This document shows, one piece after another, positions 1 through 7,819 of a stretch of 10,203 nt of DNA. The stretch comes from Pseudomonadota bacterium (GTDB taxonomy: Bacteria > Pseudomonadota > Gammaproteobacteria > Steroidobacterales > Steroidobacteraceae), in contig JAJYTX010000065.1 of assembly GCA_021792815.1 (NCBI GenBank), positions 1-10,203 of the forward strand, given 5' to 3'. The first letter of the stretch is position 1. Each line of letters begins with the position of its first letter. The position numbers and the translations under genes were made by a program. The notes beneath the pieces were generated by a model. It was not told where the DNA came from. It saw only the letters and a program-made list of their open reading frames with translations, and ran no database searches.

Positions 1-806
1 GCGAAATAGGCCGCGTCATCGCGCGCCGCCGGCACCGGCATGTGAATCCAGTCGACCGCGCGCGGCGCCGAGCCAATCAGCAACTGCGCCAGTTCCACTG
101 CCTTGCCGAGGTCCTCCGGCTGCACGGCATGTTCGGCGTCAAGGTCCCCGTAGCACAGGTGAAAGCCCAGCTGTACTTCGGGCGGCACTGCAGCAGTCAG
201 CCGGGCAAAGGTGGCGGAGAACACCGCAGCCATCTGCGGGATGGCCGGCAGGTGCGGGTTGCGTCCGTCCCAAGTCAGCATCTCGGTGCAGACGTCCCAC
301 TGGATCGCCAGATCGTGGCTCGGGATCGCGGCGACGATTCGCCCGAGCTCGAGCAACATGGCTCTCTCGTAGGCTGGCAGTACGCGCGGTACATCCTGCG
401 GGACGACGAATGCCTGGACGACGGCGTGGGGAGTCGGCAGCGACACCTGCAAGCGCGTTCCCGAAGACAACGTGCCCCGCTGGCGAGCCGCAAGGAAATC
501 GACATAGGATGCCCGCGCCTCGCGCGCATAGCCCAGTTCGCCGAACTCGAGTCCCGCGGCATCGGCAGCGCTGCGCAGCCGTACCTGGCACACGCCGAGT
601 CCGGCAATCAGGCGATCGTCATCTGCCTGCAGCCAAGGCGATGCGCGCAGCAACGGCCACTGCCAGGTGATCCACAGGCGCCGGCCACCCACTTCGCCAT
701 CCGGACAGCGTGGCAGCCGCGTCCGCAGCGCGCGGCCCACCGTACTGAAGACCTCATCGACCGTGTCGAGGCCGATACTGCCGACAAAGTGCACTGGCGT
801 CGTCAT
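1..806 (-). CDS. MetE-like (cobalamin-independent methionine synthase-like) protein, C-terminus beyond window
   Basis: Translating the minus strand from the ATG at 806 gives 268 open codons that run off the left edge. The protein begins MTTPVHFVGSIGLDTVDEVF and resembles the UROD/MetE-like TIM-barrel superfamily, in particular the short single-barrel MetE-like proteins often annotated as hypothetical or methionine synthase II-like. Supporting motifs are GSIGLD near the N-terminus, a CPDGEVGG segment (about 34-41), IQWDVC (168-173) and GFHLCYGD (214-221). In MetE the zinc is held by an H-x-C pair; here His216 and Cys218 sit in the equivalent setting, so methyl transfer to a thiol is a reasonable guess, but the true substrate is unknown. 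The start codon overlaps the TetR stop in an ATGA, implying translational coupling. The remaining zinc ligand would lie outside the window. The family call is from memory of motifs, not a search. Confidence 0.62.
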   Translation of the reverse strand, partial: MTTPVHFVGSIGLDTVDEVFSTVGRALRTRLPRCPDGEVGGRRLWITWQWPLLRASPWLQADDDRLIAGLGVCQVRLRSAADAAGLEFGELGYAREARASYVDFLAARQRGTLSSGTRLQVSLPTPHAVVQAFVVPQDVPRVLPAYERAMLLELGRIVAAIPSHDLAIQWDVCTEMLTWDGRNPHLPAIPQMAAVFSATFARLTAAVPPEVQLGFHLCYGDLDAEHAVQPEDLGKAVELAQLLIGSAPRAVDWIHMPVPAARDDAAYF

Positions 807-1453
807 GCGAAAGATTTCCGGTGGGTTCCACAGCCATTGAGAAACAGTGCTACCGCGCTCGCAACATGTGCACGGAGTCGGCGTTCCGACTGCGCCGGCT
901 CGCCGTAGAGCCGGCGGCTGACCTGCCCAGCGACCAGCAGGTCAAGGAAATGCAATGCGGCGTGCCGCGGGTCCGGTACGTCAGTCTGGCCTTGCTTCGT
1001 CCAGATGCGCAGCTGCCGGGACAGCACCACCTGGAGTGGTCGGCCGGCAGTGGCATGGAAGAGGCTTTTCAGGTGTGGCAATCGCTCGCCTTCGGTGATC
1101 GCCAGCCGCCCGATGAACAGTGGCTCGTCCCTGAGGATCCAGACCAGGACCCGGTGGGCGAAGACCGTCAACCACTCGGCGGGCTCCGGGCTGTTGATGC
1201 CGCGCCAGTCGACGGCGCTGCGCCACTCGGCGGCAATGCGCTGCACCACCGCCTCGAGCAAGCCGATCTTGGTGGAAAAGTGCCGGAACAGTGTCGCCTT
1301 GGAGCCCCCGAAGGCCCGGCTGATGCGATTGGTGCTGGCGGCCACGTAGCCGTGAGTCATGAACTCGACCTGGGCGGCATCGAGAATGCGGGCTCGGACG
1401 ACGGCCGGATCGCGACTGACCGAGACCTCGCGCCTTCGTTTTCGTTGTGGCAT
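803..1453 (-). CDS. TetR/AcrR-family transcriptional regulator, AefR-like
   Basis: 216-residue DNA-binding repressor. The N-terminal domain (about 18-70) is typical of TetR: ARILDAAQVEFMTHGYVAAS, then the helix-turn-helix TNRISRAFGGSKATLFRHFS (41-60) and the KIGLLEAVV helix. The C-terminal ligand and dimer domain (about 90-205) has the pattern of AefR-like TetR proteins, with RLAITEGERLPHL around 116-128. An in-frame ATG at 1651 would add 66 residues without regulator character, so the start at 1453 (MPQRKRRREV) is chosen; this gives the usual family length. No good Shine-Dalgarno lies before it. It is the first gene of a two-gene unit with the MetE-like gene, overlapping it by 4 bases, so it probably controls that gene and itself. 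A perfect short inverted repeat lies 20 bases upstream of the start. The ligand is unknown. Confidence 0.88.
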   Translation of the reverse strand: MPQRKRRREVSVSRDPAVVRARILDAAQVEFMTHGYVAASTNRISRAFGGSKATLFRHFSTKIGLLEAVVQRIAAEWRSAVDWRGINSPEPAEWLTVFAHRVLVWILRDEPLFIGRLAITEGERLPHLKSLFHATAGRPLQVVLSRQLRIWTKQGQTDVPDPRHAALHFLDLLVAGQVSRRLYGEPAQSERRLRAHVASAVALFLNGCGTHRKSFA

Positions 1454-1472
1454 ATTATCGAAACCACATGGT

Positions 1473-1483
1473 ATCGTTACGAT
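1473..1483. promoter_or_regulatory. Possible TetR operator (inverted repeat)
   Basis: ATCGTTACGAT is a perfect 5+5 base inverted repeat around a central T, 20 bases upstream of the TetR start codon. TATCG also occurs at 1456-1460, so the half-site is repeated nearby. TetR proteins often repress their own operon from such a place. A TTGACT that could act as a -35 box on the minus strand lies at 1505-1510, but no good -10 follows it at the right distance. The site is shorter than most TetR operators, so this is a suggestion. Confidence 0.3.
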
Positions 1484-2089
1484 GCTGCAGGATGTGAAGG
1501 CTGAAGTCAATGCAACCCTGCTCGCACGACACGTGGTAGGTCGCGGCCTGGGAATCGGCAGCGAGCGCGACGGTGGCGACATGTGCCTGCCGGTGTTGCG
1601 CGGGCCGCCGCGTCCACTGCCCGTTGGCGTGAGTCGTCTTCTCGGGCACACGCAGGCATGCTCCGGTGCCGTGCACCGGCGGCATGCTCGGATAGCCCTC
1701 GCCCTGGCGAGGAAGCTGCCCGAGGCGTTCCTTGCCGCGGTTGCAGGGTTGCTGGGGCGGGATTTCCCGTCTTGCCGATCGGACAGTGATGACGGCAGTG
1801 ATGGTGTTTCCGCCGATCTATGCGGGCCGGCATGCCTGCGGGCAGCACGGATGCCGTGCGGACTTCAGTGCCCATACGGCGGCGCGCTCGGTACGCACCC
1901 TGGCCAATGCCGGACACCGGCCGCTTATCGAAGCGGACCCTGCCGGCTGCTCGAATTCTTTGCCGCATGCCGAGTTGATGCAATCCGTGGCGCGCCGGGC
2001 TCTCCAACCGGGACCCGTCGCATCTGGTCACGGTGTGTCTGGATGCTCCAGTGGAAGGAGACGGCAAAAGAGGCAAAAAGCCTCGCGCG

Positions 2090-2098
2090 TTGATTCAA
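2090..2098. promoter_or_regulatory. Short palindrome before the MoaF-like gene
   Basis: TTGATTCAA is a perfect 4+4 base palindrome around a central T, 21 bases upstream of the ATG at 2120 and 8 bases before its ribosome site. It could be an operator, for instance for the neighbouring TetR protein, or part of the promoter. It does not match the repeat upstream of the TetR gene, which weakens the idea of one shared regulator. Confidence 0.2.
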
Positions 2099-2106
2099 TG
2101 CTCAAT

Positions 2107-2111
2107 AGGAG
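2107..2111 (+). promoter_or_regulatory. Ribosome binding site of the MoaF-like gene
   Basis: AGGAG lies 8 bases before the ATG at 2120 and decides this start against the longer frame that opens at 2033. Confidence 0.7.
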
Positions 2112-2119
2112 TGGACACG

Positions 2120-2533
2120 ATGACGAAGTATGAGCACGAATTCCGGCCAGGAGACGAGATTGGCGGGACTGCGACATCGTATTTGGATGGGAAGCGTCTT
2201 CACTACACGTATTCACAGGGTCGCGAATACCTTCTGACATTCGATGATGGCCATGTTTCATTCAGGATGATCAAGGGTCCGGAGGGAACGGTGGCTGCTG
2301 ATCCGGGCAGTCCGCCGCCGGTCCTGCTGCCGTATCGCGCCCGTCAGTTGCGCGAGGGTCAATATCTGGTGCACTGGCTGGTGCCGGGGCGCGTTGGGCA
2401 TGTTTCCCTGGTGATCGACCTGGTTAACAAGAGCATCGATGTATCGGCGCTGATGCCGGGGCAAATGGAATTCTTCGACGCCGCGCAGATTCATTCGGTC
2501 GACCCGGTGGTCGCCGCGCACCGCGAGGGGTGA
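2120..2533 (+). CDS. MoaF-like small protein, probably calycin/lipocalin-type fold
   Basis: 137-residue cytosolic protein with no signal peptide or membrane segment. The start is the ATG at 2120, with AGGAG at 2107-2111, 8 bases before it; a longer frame from 2033 lacks such a site and would add residues with no family character. The pattern is a series of short beta strands: GKRLHYTYSQGREYLLTFDD (24-43), VSFRMI (46-51), QYLVHWLVPGRVGHVSLVID (81-100) and IDVSALMP (106-113). This resembles the MoaF/phenolic acid decarboxylase-like group, small barrels that bind or transform small aromatic or pterin-like compounds; the link to molybdenum cofactor in the name is historical. No other Moa genes are nearby. 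The gene stands alone, divergent from the TetR gene and convergent with guaA. The true ligand or reaction is unknown. Confidence 0.6.
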   Translation: MTKYEHEFRPGDEIGGTATSYLDGKRLHYTYSQGREYLLTFDDGHVSFRMIKGPEGTVAADPGSPPPVLLPYRARQLREGQYLVHWLVPGRVGHVSLVIDLVNKSIDVSALMPGQMEFFDAAQIHSVDPVVAAHREG

Positions 2534-2801
2534 GGCGCAGCCGTGTGGGACGAGTGGGCTGGTGATCACACAGCCTGTTGGAGTGCTATGAATCTGCCGC
2601 ATGCCGGGAAGATGCTCCGGCGCGGCGCGCGGTCACTCTCGGCCATCGGCACCTGGTCGGGGCACTGTGAGGTGAACTGTCCGGGCGTCGTGGTCGGCGC
2701 GGGCCGGCGCTACTTCGCCTGGTTCGATACGCGCAGGTGAGTGATTCCGGGCGGCGCGTTGCTGCTATTCGGGAGGCGGAGCGACGGCAAAAGGCCCTGG
2801 G
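2534..2801. other. Intergenic region between the convergent MoaF-like and guaA genes
   Basis: 268 bases between two stop codons. A 65-codon frame (2543-2740, GTG start, GAGG 7 bases upstream) begins 9 bases after the MoaF-like stop, but its product is unrecognised and has no clear protein character. A GC-rich symmetric stretch at 2697-2710 (GCGC, GGGCCG, GCGC) could form a hairpin but lacks a T run. No clear intrinsic terminator for either gene is seen. Confidence 0.4.
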
Positions 2802-4376
2802 TCACTCCCACTCTATGGTCGCGGGCGGCTTGCCGCTGATGTCGTAGACGACGCGGGAGATGCCGTTGATCTCGTTGACGATGCGACGGGAGACGAGGTC
2901 GAGGAAATCGTAGGGCAGGCGGGCCCAGTGAGCCGTCATGAAGTCGACGGTTTCGACCGCGCGCAATGCGACGACGTAGTCGTAACGCCGGCCGTCGCCC
3001 ATGACGCCGACCGAGCGCACAGGCAGGAAGACCGCGAACGCCTGGCTGGTGCGGTCGTACAGATCGTGCCGGCGCAGCTCGTCGATGAAGATCGCGTCGG
3101 CGCGGCGCAGCAGGTCGGCATATTCCTTGCGGACTTCGCCGAGGATGCGGACGCCGAGTCCCGGACCGGGAAACGGGTGACGGTAGACCATCTCGCGCGG
3201 CAGGCCGAGCTCGATGCCGAGGCGGCGCACCTCGTCCTTGAACAGCTCTCTCAGCGGTTCGACCAGCTTCAGGTGCATTTTTTCCGGGAGTCCACCCACG
3301 TTGTGGTGCGACTTGATGACGTGCGCCTTGCCGGTGCGGGCCCCGGCGGATTCGATCACGTCGGGATAGATCGTGCCCTGGGCGAGGAACTGCACACCCG
3401 CGAGCCTGCGGGATTCCTCGTCGAACACTTCCACGAAAGTCCGACCGATGATCTTGCGCTTGGCTTCCGGATCCGCGACCCCGGCGAGCGCGCCGAGGAA
3501 GCGCTGTTCGGCGTCCACGCGGATGACCTGCACGCCGAGATGCTCGGCGAAGGTGGCCATCACCTGGTCGCCCTCGCCGAGGCGCAGCAGGCCATGATCC
3601 ACGAACACGCATACGAGCTGATCACCGATGGCCCGGTGCAGCAGCGCCGCCACCACCGAGGAGTCCACGCCGCCCGACAGTCCCAACAGAACCCTGCCGT
3701 CCCCGACCTGGGTGCGCACCCGCGCGATCGCGTCCTCGATGATGTTGCCGGTGCTCCACAGGGCATCGCAGCCGCAGATGCCGCGAACGAAACGTTCCAG
3801 GAGGCGGGCGCCCTGAGTGGTATGCGTGACCTCCGGGTGGAACTGCACTCCGTAGAACCGGCGCCGCTCGTCGCACATGGCGGCAAAAGGGATCGAGCCA
3901 GTGGCAGCGGCGCCGGCAAAGCCCGCGGGCAGCAGGCCCACCCGATCACCGTGACTCATCCACACGTCAAGGACGGCGCGGCCCTCGGCGTCGCGGCGGT
4001 CCTCTATGTCATCGAACAGACGGCACTCGCCGGTGAGCGTCACCTCGGCGTAGCCGAACTCCCGCTCGATGGAGCGGTCCACTCGGCCGCCGAGCTGCTG
4101 CGCCATGGTCTGCATGCCGTAGCAGATGCCGAGGACCGGCACGCCGAGAGAGAACACCGCCGCGGGCGCCTGGGGCGGATGAGTGTCCGTGACCGACTCC
4201 GGTCCGCCGGAGAGGATCACTCCGCGGGGCGCGTAGGCACGCACTTCCGCGTCGCTGATGTCCCAGGGGTGGATCTCACAGTACACGCCGAGCTCGCGCA
4301 CGCGGCGTGCGATGAGCTGGGTGTATTGCGCCCCGAAATCGAGAATCAGGATGCGGTGGGCGTGGATATTCTCCAC
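2802..4376 (-). CDS. guaA: GMP synthase (glutamine-hydrolysing)
   Basis: 524 residues, the usual length. It makes GMP from XMP, ATP and glutamine in the cytosol, the last step of the guanine branch. The N-terminal class I glutamine amidotransferase domain (about 8-200) carries the triad Cys85 in GICYGMQ, His180 in [13 protein letters not shown] and Glu182. The ATP-pyrophosphatase domain has the P-loop SGGVDSS at 234-240, followed by the dimerisation domain with [12 protein letters not shown] and the C-terminal PPATIEWE that is nearly invariant in the family. All key residues are present. The start is GTG at 4376, whose first base is also the last base of the guaB stop (TAGTG), so translation is probably coupled to guaB. 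No strong ribosome site of its own is visible. Confidence 0.98.
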   Translation of the reverse strand: MENIHAHRILILDFGAQYTQLIARRVRELGVYCEIHPWDISDAEVRAYAPRGVILSGGPESVTDTHPPQAPAAVFSLGVPVLGICYGMQTMAQQLGGRVDRSIEREFGYAEVTLTGECRLFDDIEDRRDAEGRAVLDVWMSHGDRVGLLPAGFAGAAATGSIPFAAMCDERRRFYGVQFHPEVTHTTQGARLLERFVRGICGCDALWSTGNIIEDAIARVRTQVGDGRVLLGLSGGVDSSVVAALLHRAIGDQLVCVFVDHGLLRLGEGDQVMATFAEHLGVQVIRVDAEQRFLGALAGVADPEAKRKIIGRTFVEVFDEESRRLAGVQFLAQGTIYPDVIESAGARTGKAHVIKSHHNVGGLPEKMHLKLVEPLRELFKDEVRRLGIELGLPREMVYRHPFPGPGLGVRILGEVRKEYADLLRRADAIFIDELRRHDLYDRTSQAFAVFLPVRSVGVMGDGRRYDYVVALRAVETVDFMTAHWARLPYDFLDLVSRRIVNEINGISRVVYDISGKPPATIEWE

Positions 4377-5842
4377 TAGGACACCCGGTAGTTGGGCGCT
4401 TCCTTGGTGATGGTGACATCGTGCACGTGGCTCTCGCGGACGCCGGCGCTGGTGACGCGCACGAACACCGGGCGCGTGCGCATTTCCATGATGTCGCGGC
4501 TGCCGGTGTAGCCCATGGCCGCGCGCAATCCGCCGGCGAGCTGCTGCAGGATGGTGACCACGCTGCCCTTGTAGGGCACGCGGCCCTCGACGCCCTCGGG
4601 CACGAGCTTCTCGAGCTCCGTGGCGGCATCCTGGAAGTATCGGTCCGCCGAGCCGTGGCGTTCGGCCATCGCCCCGAGCGAGCCCATGCCGCGGTAGGAC
4701 TTGTAGGAAGCGCCCTGGTACAGCTCCACCTCGCCGGGGGACTCCTCGGTGCCGGCGAACAGGCTGCCGATCATGACGGCGTGGGCGCCCGCGACGATCG
4801 CTTTGGCGATGTCACCGGAGAAGCGGATGCCGCCGTCGGAGACGAGCGGCACATCACTGTCACGCAGCGCCTCCGCGACGTTCGACACCGCCGTGATCTG
4901 CGGCACGCCCACACCGGCGACGATGCGGGTCGTGCAGATGGAGCCCGGTCCGATGCCTACCTTCACCGCATCGGCGCCCGCTGCAACCAGTGCGCGCGCC
5001 CCTTCGGCCGTCGCGATGTTGCCGGCGATCACCTGCTGATCGGCCCACTGGCTCTTGATGCGTTCGACGGTCGAGATCACGCCCCGGGAATGGCCGTGCG
5101 CCGTGTCGACGACGATCACGTCAACGCCCGCCTCGCGCAATGCCGTGACCCGATCCAGGGTGTCGGCGGTGGTGCCGACGGCGGCGCCGACGCGCAACCG
5201 TCCGCCTTCGTCCTTGCATGCCCGCGGGAATTCCCTGGCTTTCTGGATGTCCTTCACGGTGATCATGCCGGCGAGCTCTTGCGCGTCGTTGACGACCAAC
5301 ACCTTCTCGATGCGGTGCTTGTGCAGCAGAGCCAGCACTTCTTCCTTCGGCGTGGTCTCGCGCACCGTGATCAGGCGCTCCTTCGGTGTCATGACCGAGG
5401 AAACCGGCGCGTCGAGCTTCTGCTCGAAGCGCAGATCACGGTGGGTGACGATGCCGACGACCTTCTTGCCGGCCACCACCGGCACGCCGGAGATGCCCCG
5501 AGAGCGGGTCAGCTCGAGCACCTCTCGGATGGTCATGGTAGGCGGCACGGTGATCGGATCGGTGATCAGGCCGCTTTCAAATTTCTTGACCCGACCCACC
5601 TCACGCGCCTGGGCCTCGATGCTCATGCTCTTGTGGACGATGCCGATGCCGCCTTCCTGGGCGATGGTGATGGCGAGGCGGGCCTCGGTGACCGTATCCA
5701 TGGCAGCCGACAGCAGCGGCAGGTTCAGGCGGATCCGGCGGGTCAGCCGCGTGGAAAGATCGGCCTCGCGCGGCAGGATCTGGGAGTAGGCCGGAACGAG
5801 CAGGACGTCGTCGAACGTCAGGGCTTCTTCGAGAATTCGCAT
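4376..5842 (-). CDS. guaB: Inosine-5'-monophosphate dehydrogenase
   Basis: 488 residues, the same length as the E. coli enzyme. It oxidises IMP to XMP with NAD+, the committed step to guanine nucleotides. The barrel starts with [14 protein letters not shown] and [15 protein letters not shown]; two CBS domains, which bind nucleotides and tune activity, are inserted at about 93-202. The catalytic loop is [10 protein letters not shown] with Cys303, and the mobile flap ends in SADRYFQ. The ATG at 5842 ([10 protein letters not shown]) matches the family start; an in-frame ATG at 5905 would add 21 residues without family character and would reach back across the promoter. The gene heads a guaBA operon and diverges from xseA. 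No Shine-Dalgarno precedes the ATG, and the promoter lies so close that the mRNA is probably leaderless. Confidence 0.98.
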   Translation of the reverse strand: MRILEEALTFDDVLLVPAYSQILPREADLSTRLTRRIRLNLPLLSAAMDTVTEARLAITIAQEGGIGIVHKSMSIEAQAREVGRVKKFESGLITDPITVPPTMTIREVLELTRSRGISGVPVVAGKKVVGIVTHRDLRFEQKLDAPVSSVMTPKERLITVRETTPKEEVLALLHKHRIEKVLVVNDAQELAGMITVKDIQKAREFPRACKDEGGRLRVGAAVGTTADTLDRVTALREAGVDVIVVDTAHGHSRGVISTVERIKSQWADQQVIAGNIATAEGARALVAAGADAVKVGIGPGSICTTRIVAGVGVPQITAVSNVAEALRDSDVPLVSDGGIRFSGDIAKAIVAGAHAVMIGSLFAGTEESPGEVELYQGASYKSYRGMGSLGAMAERHGSADRYFQDAATELEKLVPEGVEGRVPYKGSVVTILQQLAGGLRAAMGYTGSRDIMEMRTRPVFVRVTSAGVRESHVHDVTITKEAPNYRVS

Positions 5843-5847
5843 AGCTA

Positions 5848-5876
5848 ATTCTACGCATGGGCCGGGCGTGCGTAAA
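5848..5876 (-). promoter_or_regulatory. Sigma70-type promoter of guaBA
   Basis: On the minus strand TTTACG (5876-5871, 4 of 6 consensus bases) and TAGAAT (5853-5848, 5 of 6) are separated by exactly 17 bases. Transcription should start about 7 bases after the -10 box, at roughly 5843-5840, which is at the guaB ATG (5842-5840). This fits the lack of a ribosome site and predicts a leaderless or near-leaderless transcript. Confidence 0.65.
5852..5874. promoter_or_regulatory. Candidate operator in the guaBA promoter
   Basis: TACGCA at 5852-5857 and TGCGTA at 5869-5874 form a perfect 6-base inverted repeat with 11 bases between the arms, so the half-site centres are 17 bases apart. The repeat fills the spacer and overlaps both the -10 and -35 boxes of the guaBA promoter, the place where a dimeric repressor would block RNA polymerase. 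It is not the classic E. coli PurR box. Chance cannot be excluded without comparison to relatives. Confidence 0.4.
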
Positions 5877-5898
5877 CCGCAGGTGGTATGGTGGCGGC

Positions 5899-7272
5899 AT
5901 GCCATCGATCGTTCCCCCGGACCTCGAAGCCGGCTCGACCGGGCACACTGTTTTCACGGTTTCGCGCCTGAACCATGAGGTGCGCACGCTCCTCGAGCGG
6001 GGGCTGGGGGCGGTGTGGGTGGAGGGGGAGCTGTCGAACTTCTCGCAGCCGGCTTCCGGGCACTGGTATTTCTCGCTCAAGGACCGCGAGGCGCAGGTGC
6101 GCTGCGCGATGTTCCGCCTGAAGAACTCGGCAGTGGGATTCACGCCCAAGGCGGGTCAGCAGGTGCTGGTGCGCGGTCGCGTCAGCCTGTACGAGCCACG
6201 CGGAGACTACCAGCTCATCGTCGAGCATCTGGAGGAGGCCGGTGTCGGCGCTTTGCAACGAGAGTTCGAGCGGCTGAAGGCCAAGCTTGCCGCCGAGGGG
6301 CTGTTCGCGCGCGAGAGCAAGCGCAGCCTGCCGCGCTTTCCGCGCCGCATTGCCGTGGTCACCTCGCCCACCGGAGCGGCGATTCGCGATGTGCTCAATA
6401 TCCTCGCGCGCCGCTTTCCGCCCGCTTCGGTCCTGGTCTATCCGACCGCGGTGCAGGGGGCGGGCGCCGCACCGTCGATCGTCGAAGCGCTGCGATTGGC
6501 CTCAACGCGAGCCGAGTGCGACGTGCTGATCCTGGCGCGCGGTGGAGGGTCGATCGAGGACCTGTGGTGCTTCAACGACGAGCGTGTGGCGCGCGCCATA
6601 CGCGCCTGCGCCATTCCGGTGGTGAGCGGCATCGGCCACGAAATCGACTTCACGATCGCGGACTTTGCGGCGGACGCCCGGGCCCCGACCCCATCGGGCG
6701 CGGCGGAGTTGGTGGTCCCGGACCGCCAGACCTGTCTCGATGAGCTGGCACGCACGGCCGAGCGCTTGGGCGTCTGCATCCGACGCGAGTTGCGTGCGCT
6801 GTCCCATCGATCCGAGAGCGCGGGCGCGCGCTTGAGATCTGCGCATCCCGGGATGCGTCTGGCGCATCAGGCGCAGCGCCTGGACGATCTCGAGCAGCGA
6901 CTCGCAGGCGCCGTGCGGAACGGACTGCACGTCAACCGCAACCGCCTCGCCGAGACCCTCGCGAGGCTGGCGCAGCGATCGCCCGAGAACCTGATGCGCG
7001 AGCATCTCGGGCGCAGCGAAGCGCTCGGGGCACGGCTCGGCCGCGCAATCGAGGGACAACTCTCGCGCCTGACTCACCGGGTCGATCTGGCGCACCGGAC
7101 GCTGCACACCGCCAGTCCGCTCGCGACCCTGGCACGTGGCTTTGCGATCGTGACCCGGGCCGATGGATCAGTGGTCACCGATGCCACGACGGTTGCCGCC
7201 GGCGAGGAACTCGGCACACGCCTCGCCAAGGGCCGGCTTCGCGCCCGCGTCAGCGACGTTGAGGCATTTTAG
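5899..7272 (+). CDS. xseA: Exodeoxyribonuclease VII large subunit
   Basis: 457 residues, against 456 in E. coli. With XseB it degrades single-stranded DNA in both directions to short oligonucleotides and takes part in repair. An N-terminal OB-fold domain (about 18-113: [34 protein letters not shown]) binds DNA. The catalytic domain shows [11 protein letters not shown] (Asp164), [15 protein letters not shown] (213-227) and [20 protein letters not shown] with His247 and Asp250; all the expected acidic and histidine residues are present. A long helical, probably coiled-coil section follows, then the conserved [10 protein letters not shown] near the end. The ATG at 5899 is chosen because homologues start about here; an in-frame ATG at 5857 lies inside the guaB promoter. 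The ribosome site is weak. The xseB gene is not in the window. Confidence 0.97.
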   Translation: MPSIVPPDLEAGSTGHTVFTVSRLNHEVRTLLERGLGAVWVEGELSNFSQPASGHWYFSLKDREAQVRCAMFRLKNSAVGFTPKAGQQVLVRGRVSLYEPRGDYQLIVEHLEEAGVGALQREFERLKAKLAAEGLFARESKRSLPRFPRRIAVVTSPTGAAIRDVLNILARRFPPASVLVYPTAVQGAGAAPSIVEALRLASTRAECDVLILARGGGSIEDLWCFNDERVARAIRACAIPVVSGIGHEIDFTIADFAADARAPTPSGAAELVVPDRQTCLDELARTAERLGVCIRRELRALSHRSESAGARLRSAHPGMRLAHQAQRLDDLEQRLAGAVRNGLHVNRNRLAETLARLAQRSPENLMREHLGRSEALGARLGRAIEGQLSRLTHRVDLAHRTLHTASPLATLARGFAIVTRADGSVVTDATTVAAGEELGTRLAKGRLRARVSDVEAF

Positions 7273-7277
7273 AGGAT

Positions 7278-7281
7278 GGAG
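7278..7281 (+). promoter_or_regulatory. Ribosome binding site of tadA
   Basis: GGAG 6 bases before the ATG at 7288. It favours this start over the ATG at 7276, which would place the motif inside the coding sequence. Confidence 0.5.
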
Positions 7282-7287
7282 CTCGCT

Positions 7288-7779
7288 ATGCGCGGTGACG
7301 TGGATTTCATGCGCGTCGCGCTCGAACAGGCCGGGCAGGCGCACCGCGGCGGGGAGGTTCCAGTGGGTGCGGTGCTGGTGCGCGAGGGGAAGGTGATCGC
7401 CGTGGGGGCCAACCACCCGATCGGCAGCCACGATCCGACTGCGCATGCGGAGGTCGAGGCGCTGCGCGCCGGGGGACGCTCCCTCGGCAGCTACCGCCTG
7501 GCCGGCACCACTTTGTATGTGACGTTGGAGCCCTGTCCCATGTGTGCCTCGGCCATCGTGCACGCGCGGGTGGACAGGCTGGTATTCGGCGCATGGGATC
7601 CGCGCGCCGGGGCGGCCGGCAGCGCCATTGACCTGTTTGCGCTACCCGGGCTCAACCACCGGGTGGATGTGTTCGGCGGCGTGCTGATGGAAGAGTGCGG
7701 CGAACTGCTCAGAAGATTTTTCACGGAGCGCCGGGCACTGCGCGCCGAGGCGAATGCCGCAGCCGTGCCGCACCGGTGA
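7288..7779 (+). CDS. tadA: tRNA-specific adenosine deaminase
   Basis: 163 residues. It converts adenosine 34 of tRNA-Arg(ACG) to inosine, needed to read CGU, CGC and CGA codons. The zinc site is complete: His53 and the catalytic Glu55 in TAHAEVEAL, and Cys83 and Cys86 in LEPCPMCASAIVHAR. VPVGAVLV, FGAWDPRAGAAGS (with the tRNA-contacting Asp104) and LNHRV are also typical. An ATG at 7276 gives four more residues, but GGAG at 7278-7281 sits 6 bases before the ATG at 7288, so the shorter form is preferred. It follows xseA by 15 bases and is probably co-transcribed with it. It faces mltF, with 40 bases between the stop codons and no evident terminator hairpin. Confidence 0.97.
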   Translation: MRGDVDFMRVALEQAGQAHRGGEVPVGAVLVREGKVIAVGANHPIGSHDPTAHAEVEALRAGGRSLGSYRLAGTTLYVTLEPCPMCASAIVHARVDRLVFGAWDPRAGAAGSAIDLFALPGLNHRVDVFGGVLMEECGELLRRFFTERRALRAEANAAAVPHR

Positions 7780-7819
7780 CCCCGAGCCGCCTGGCCTGGT
7801 CGCCTTACACAGGACTGGG

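Larger units (their letters stand above)
1454..2119. other. Long intergenic region between divergent TetR and MoaF-like genes
   Basis: About 670 bases with several open frames on both strands, the longest 189 codons on the minus strand and overlapping frames on the plus strand. None shows a recognisable domain, a sensible hydrophobic pattern or a clear ribosome site, and all look like the chance frames expected in GC-rich DNA. Small symmetric motifs are present: CTGGATGCTCCAG (2039-2051), a GAGGC/GCCTC hairpin around five A (2070-2084), and TTGATTCAA (2090-2098). The region may hold the two divergent promoters, or the worn remains of a lost gene. Confidence 0.5.

Noticed and set aside
42..908. 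Long plus-strand frame of 288 codons, and other frames overlapping the MetE-like gene
   Set aside because: It lies opposite the MetE-like gene and the end of the TetR gene, has no domain signature and an odd composition typical of antisense frames in GC-rich DNA.
1359..2093. Plus-strand frame of 244 codons and a 189-codon minus-strand frame (1507-2076)
   Set aside because: No recognisable domain, no ribosome site, and the two overlap each other; both have the cysteine- and arginine-rich look of chance frames.
2543..2740. 65-codon frame starting with GTG just after the MoaF-like gene
   Set aside because: It has a weak ribosome site and could be coupled, but the product resembles no known small protein and the evidence is too thin for a gene call.
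2928..4379. Very long plus-strand frame of 483 codons
   Set aside because: It is the antisense shadow of guaA, whose catalytic motifs are complete on the other strand.
4421..5848. Very long plus-strand frame of 475 codons
   Set aside because: It is the antisense shadow of guaB, with histidine- and aspartate-rich composition typical of such shadows.
5857..5898. Upstream ATG start for xseA
   Set aside because: It would place the XseA start inside the guaB promoter and add 14 residues not expected from homologues.
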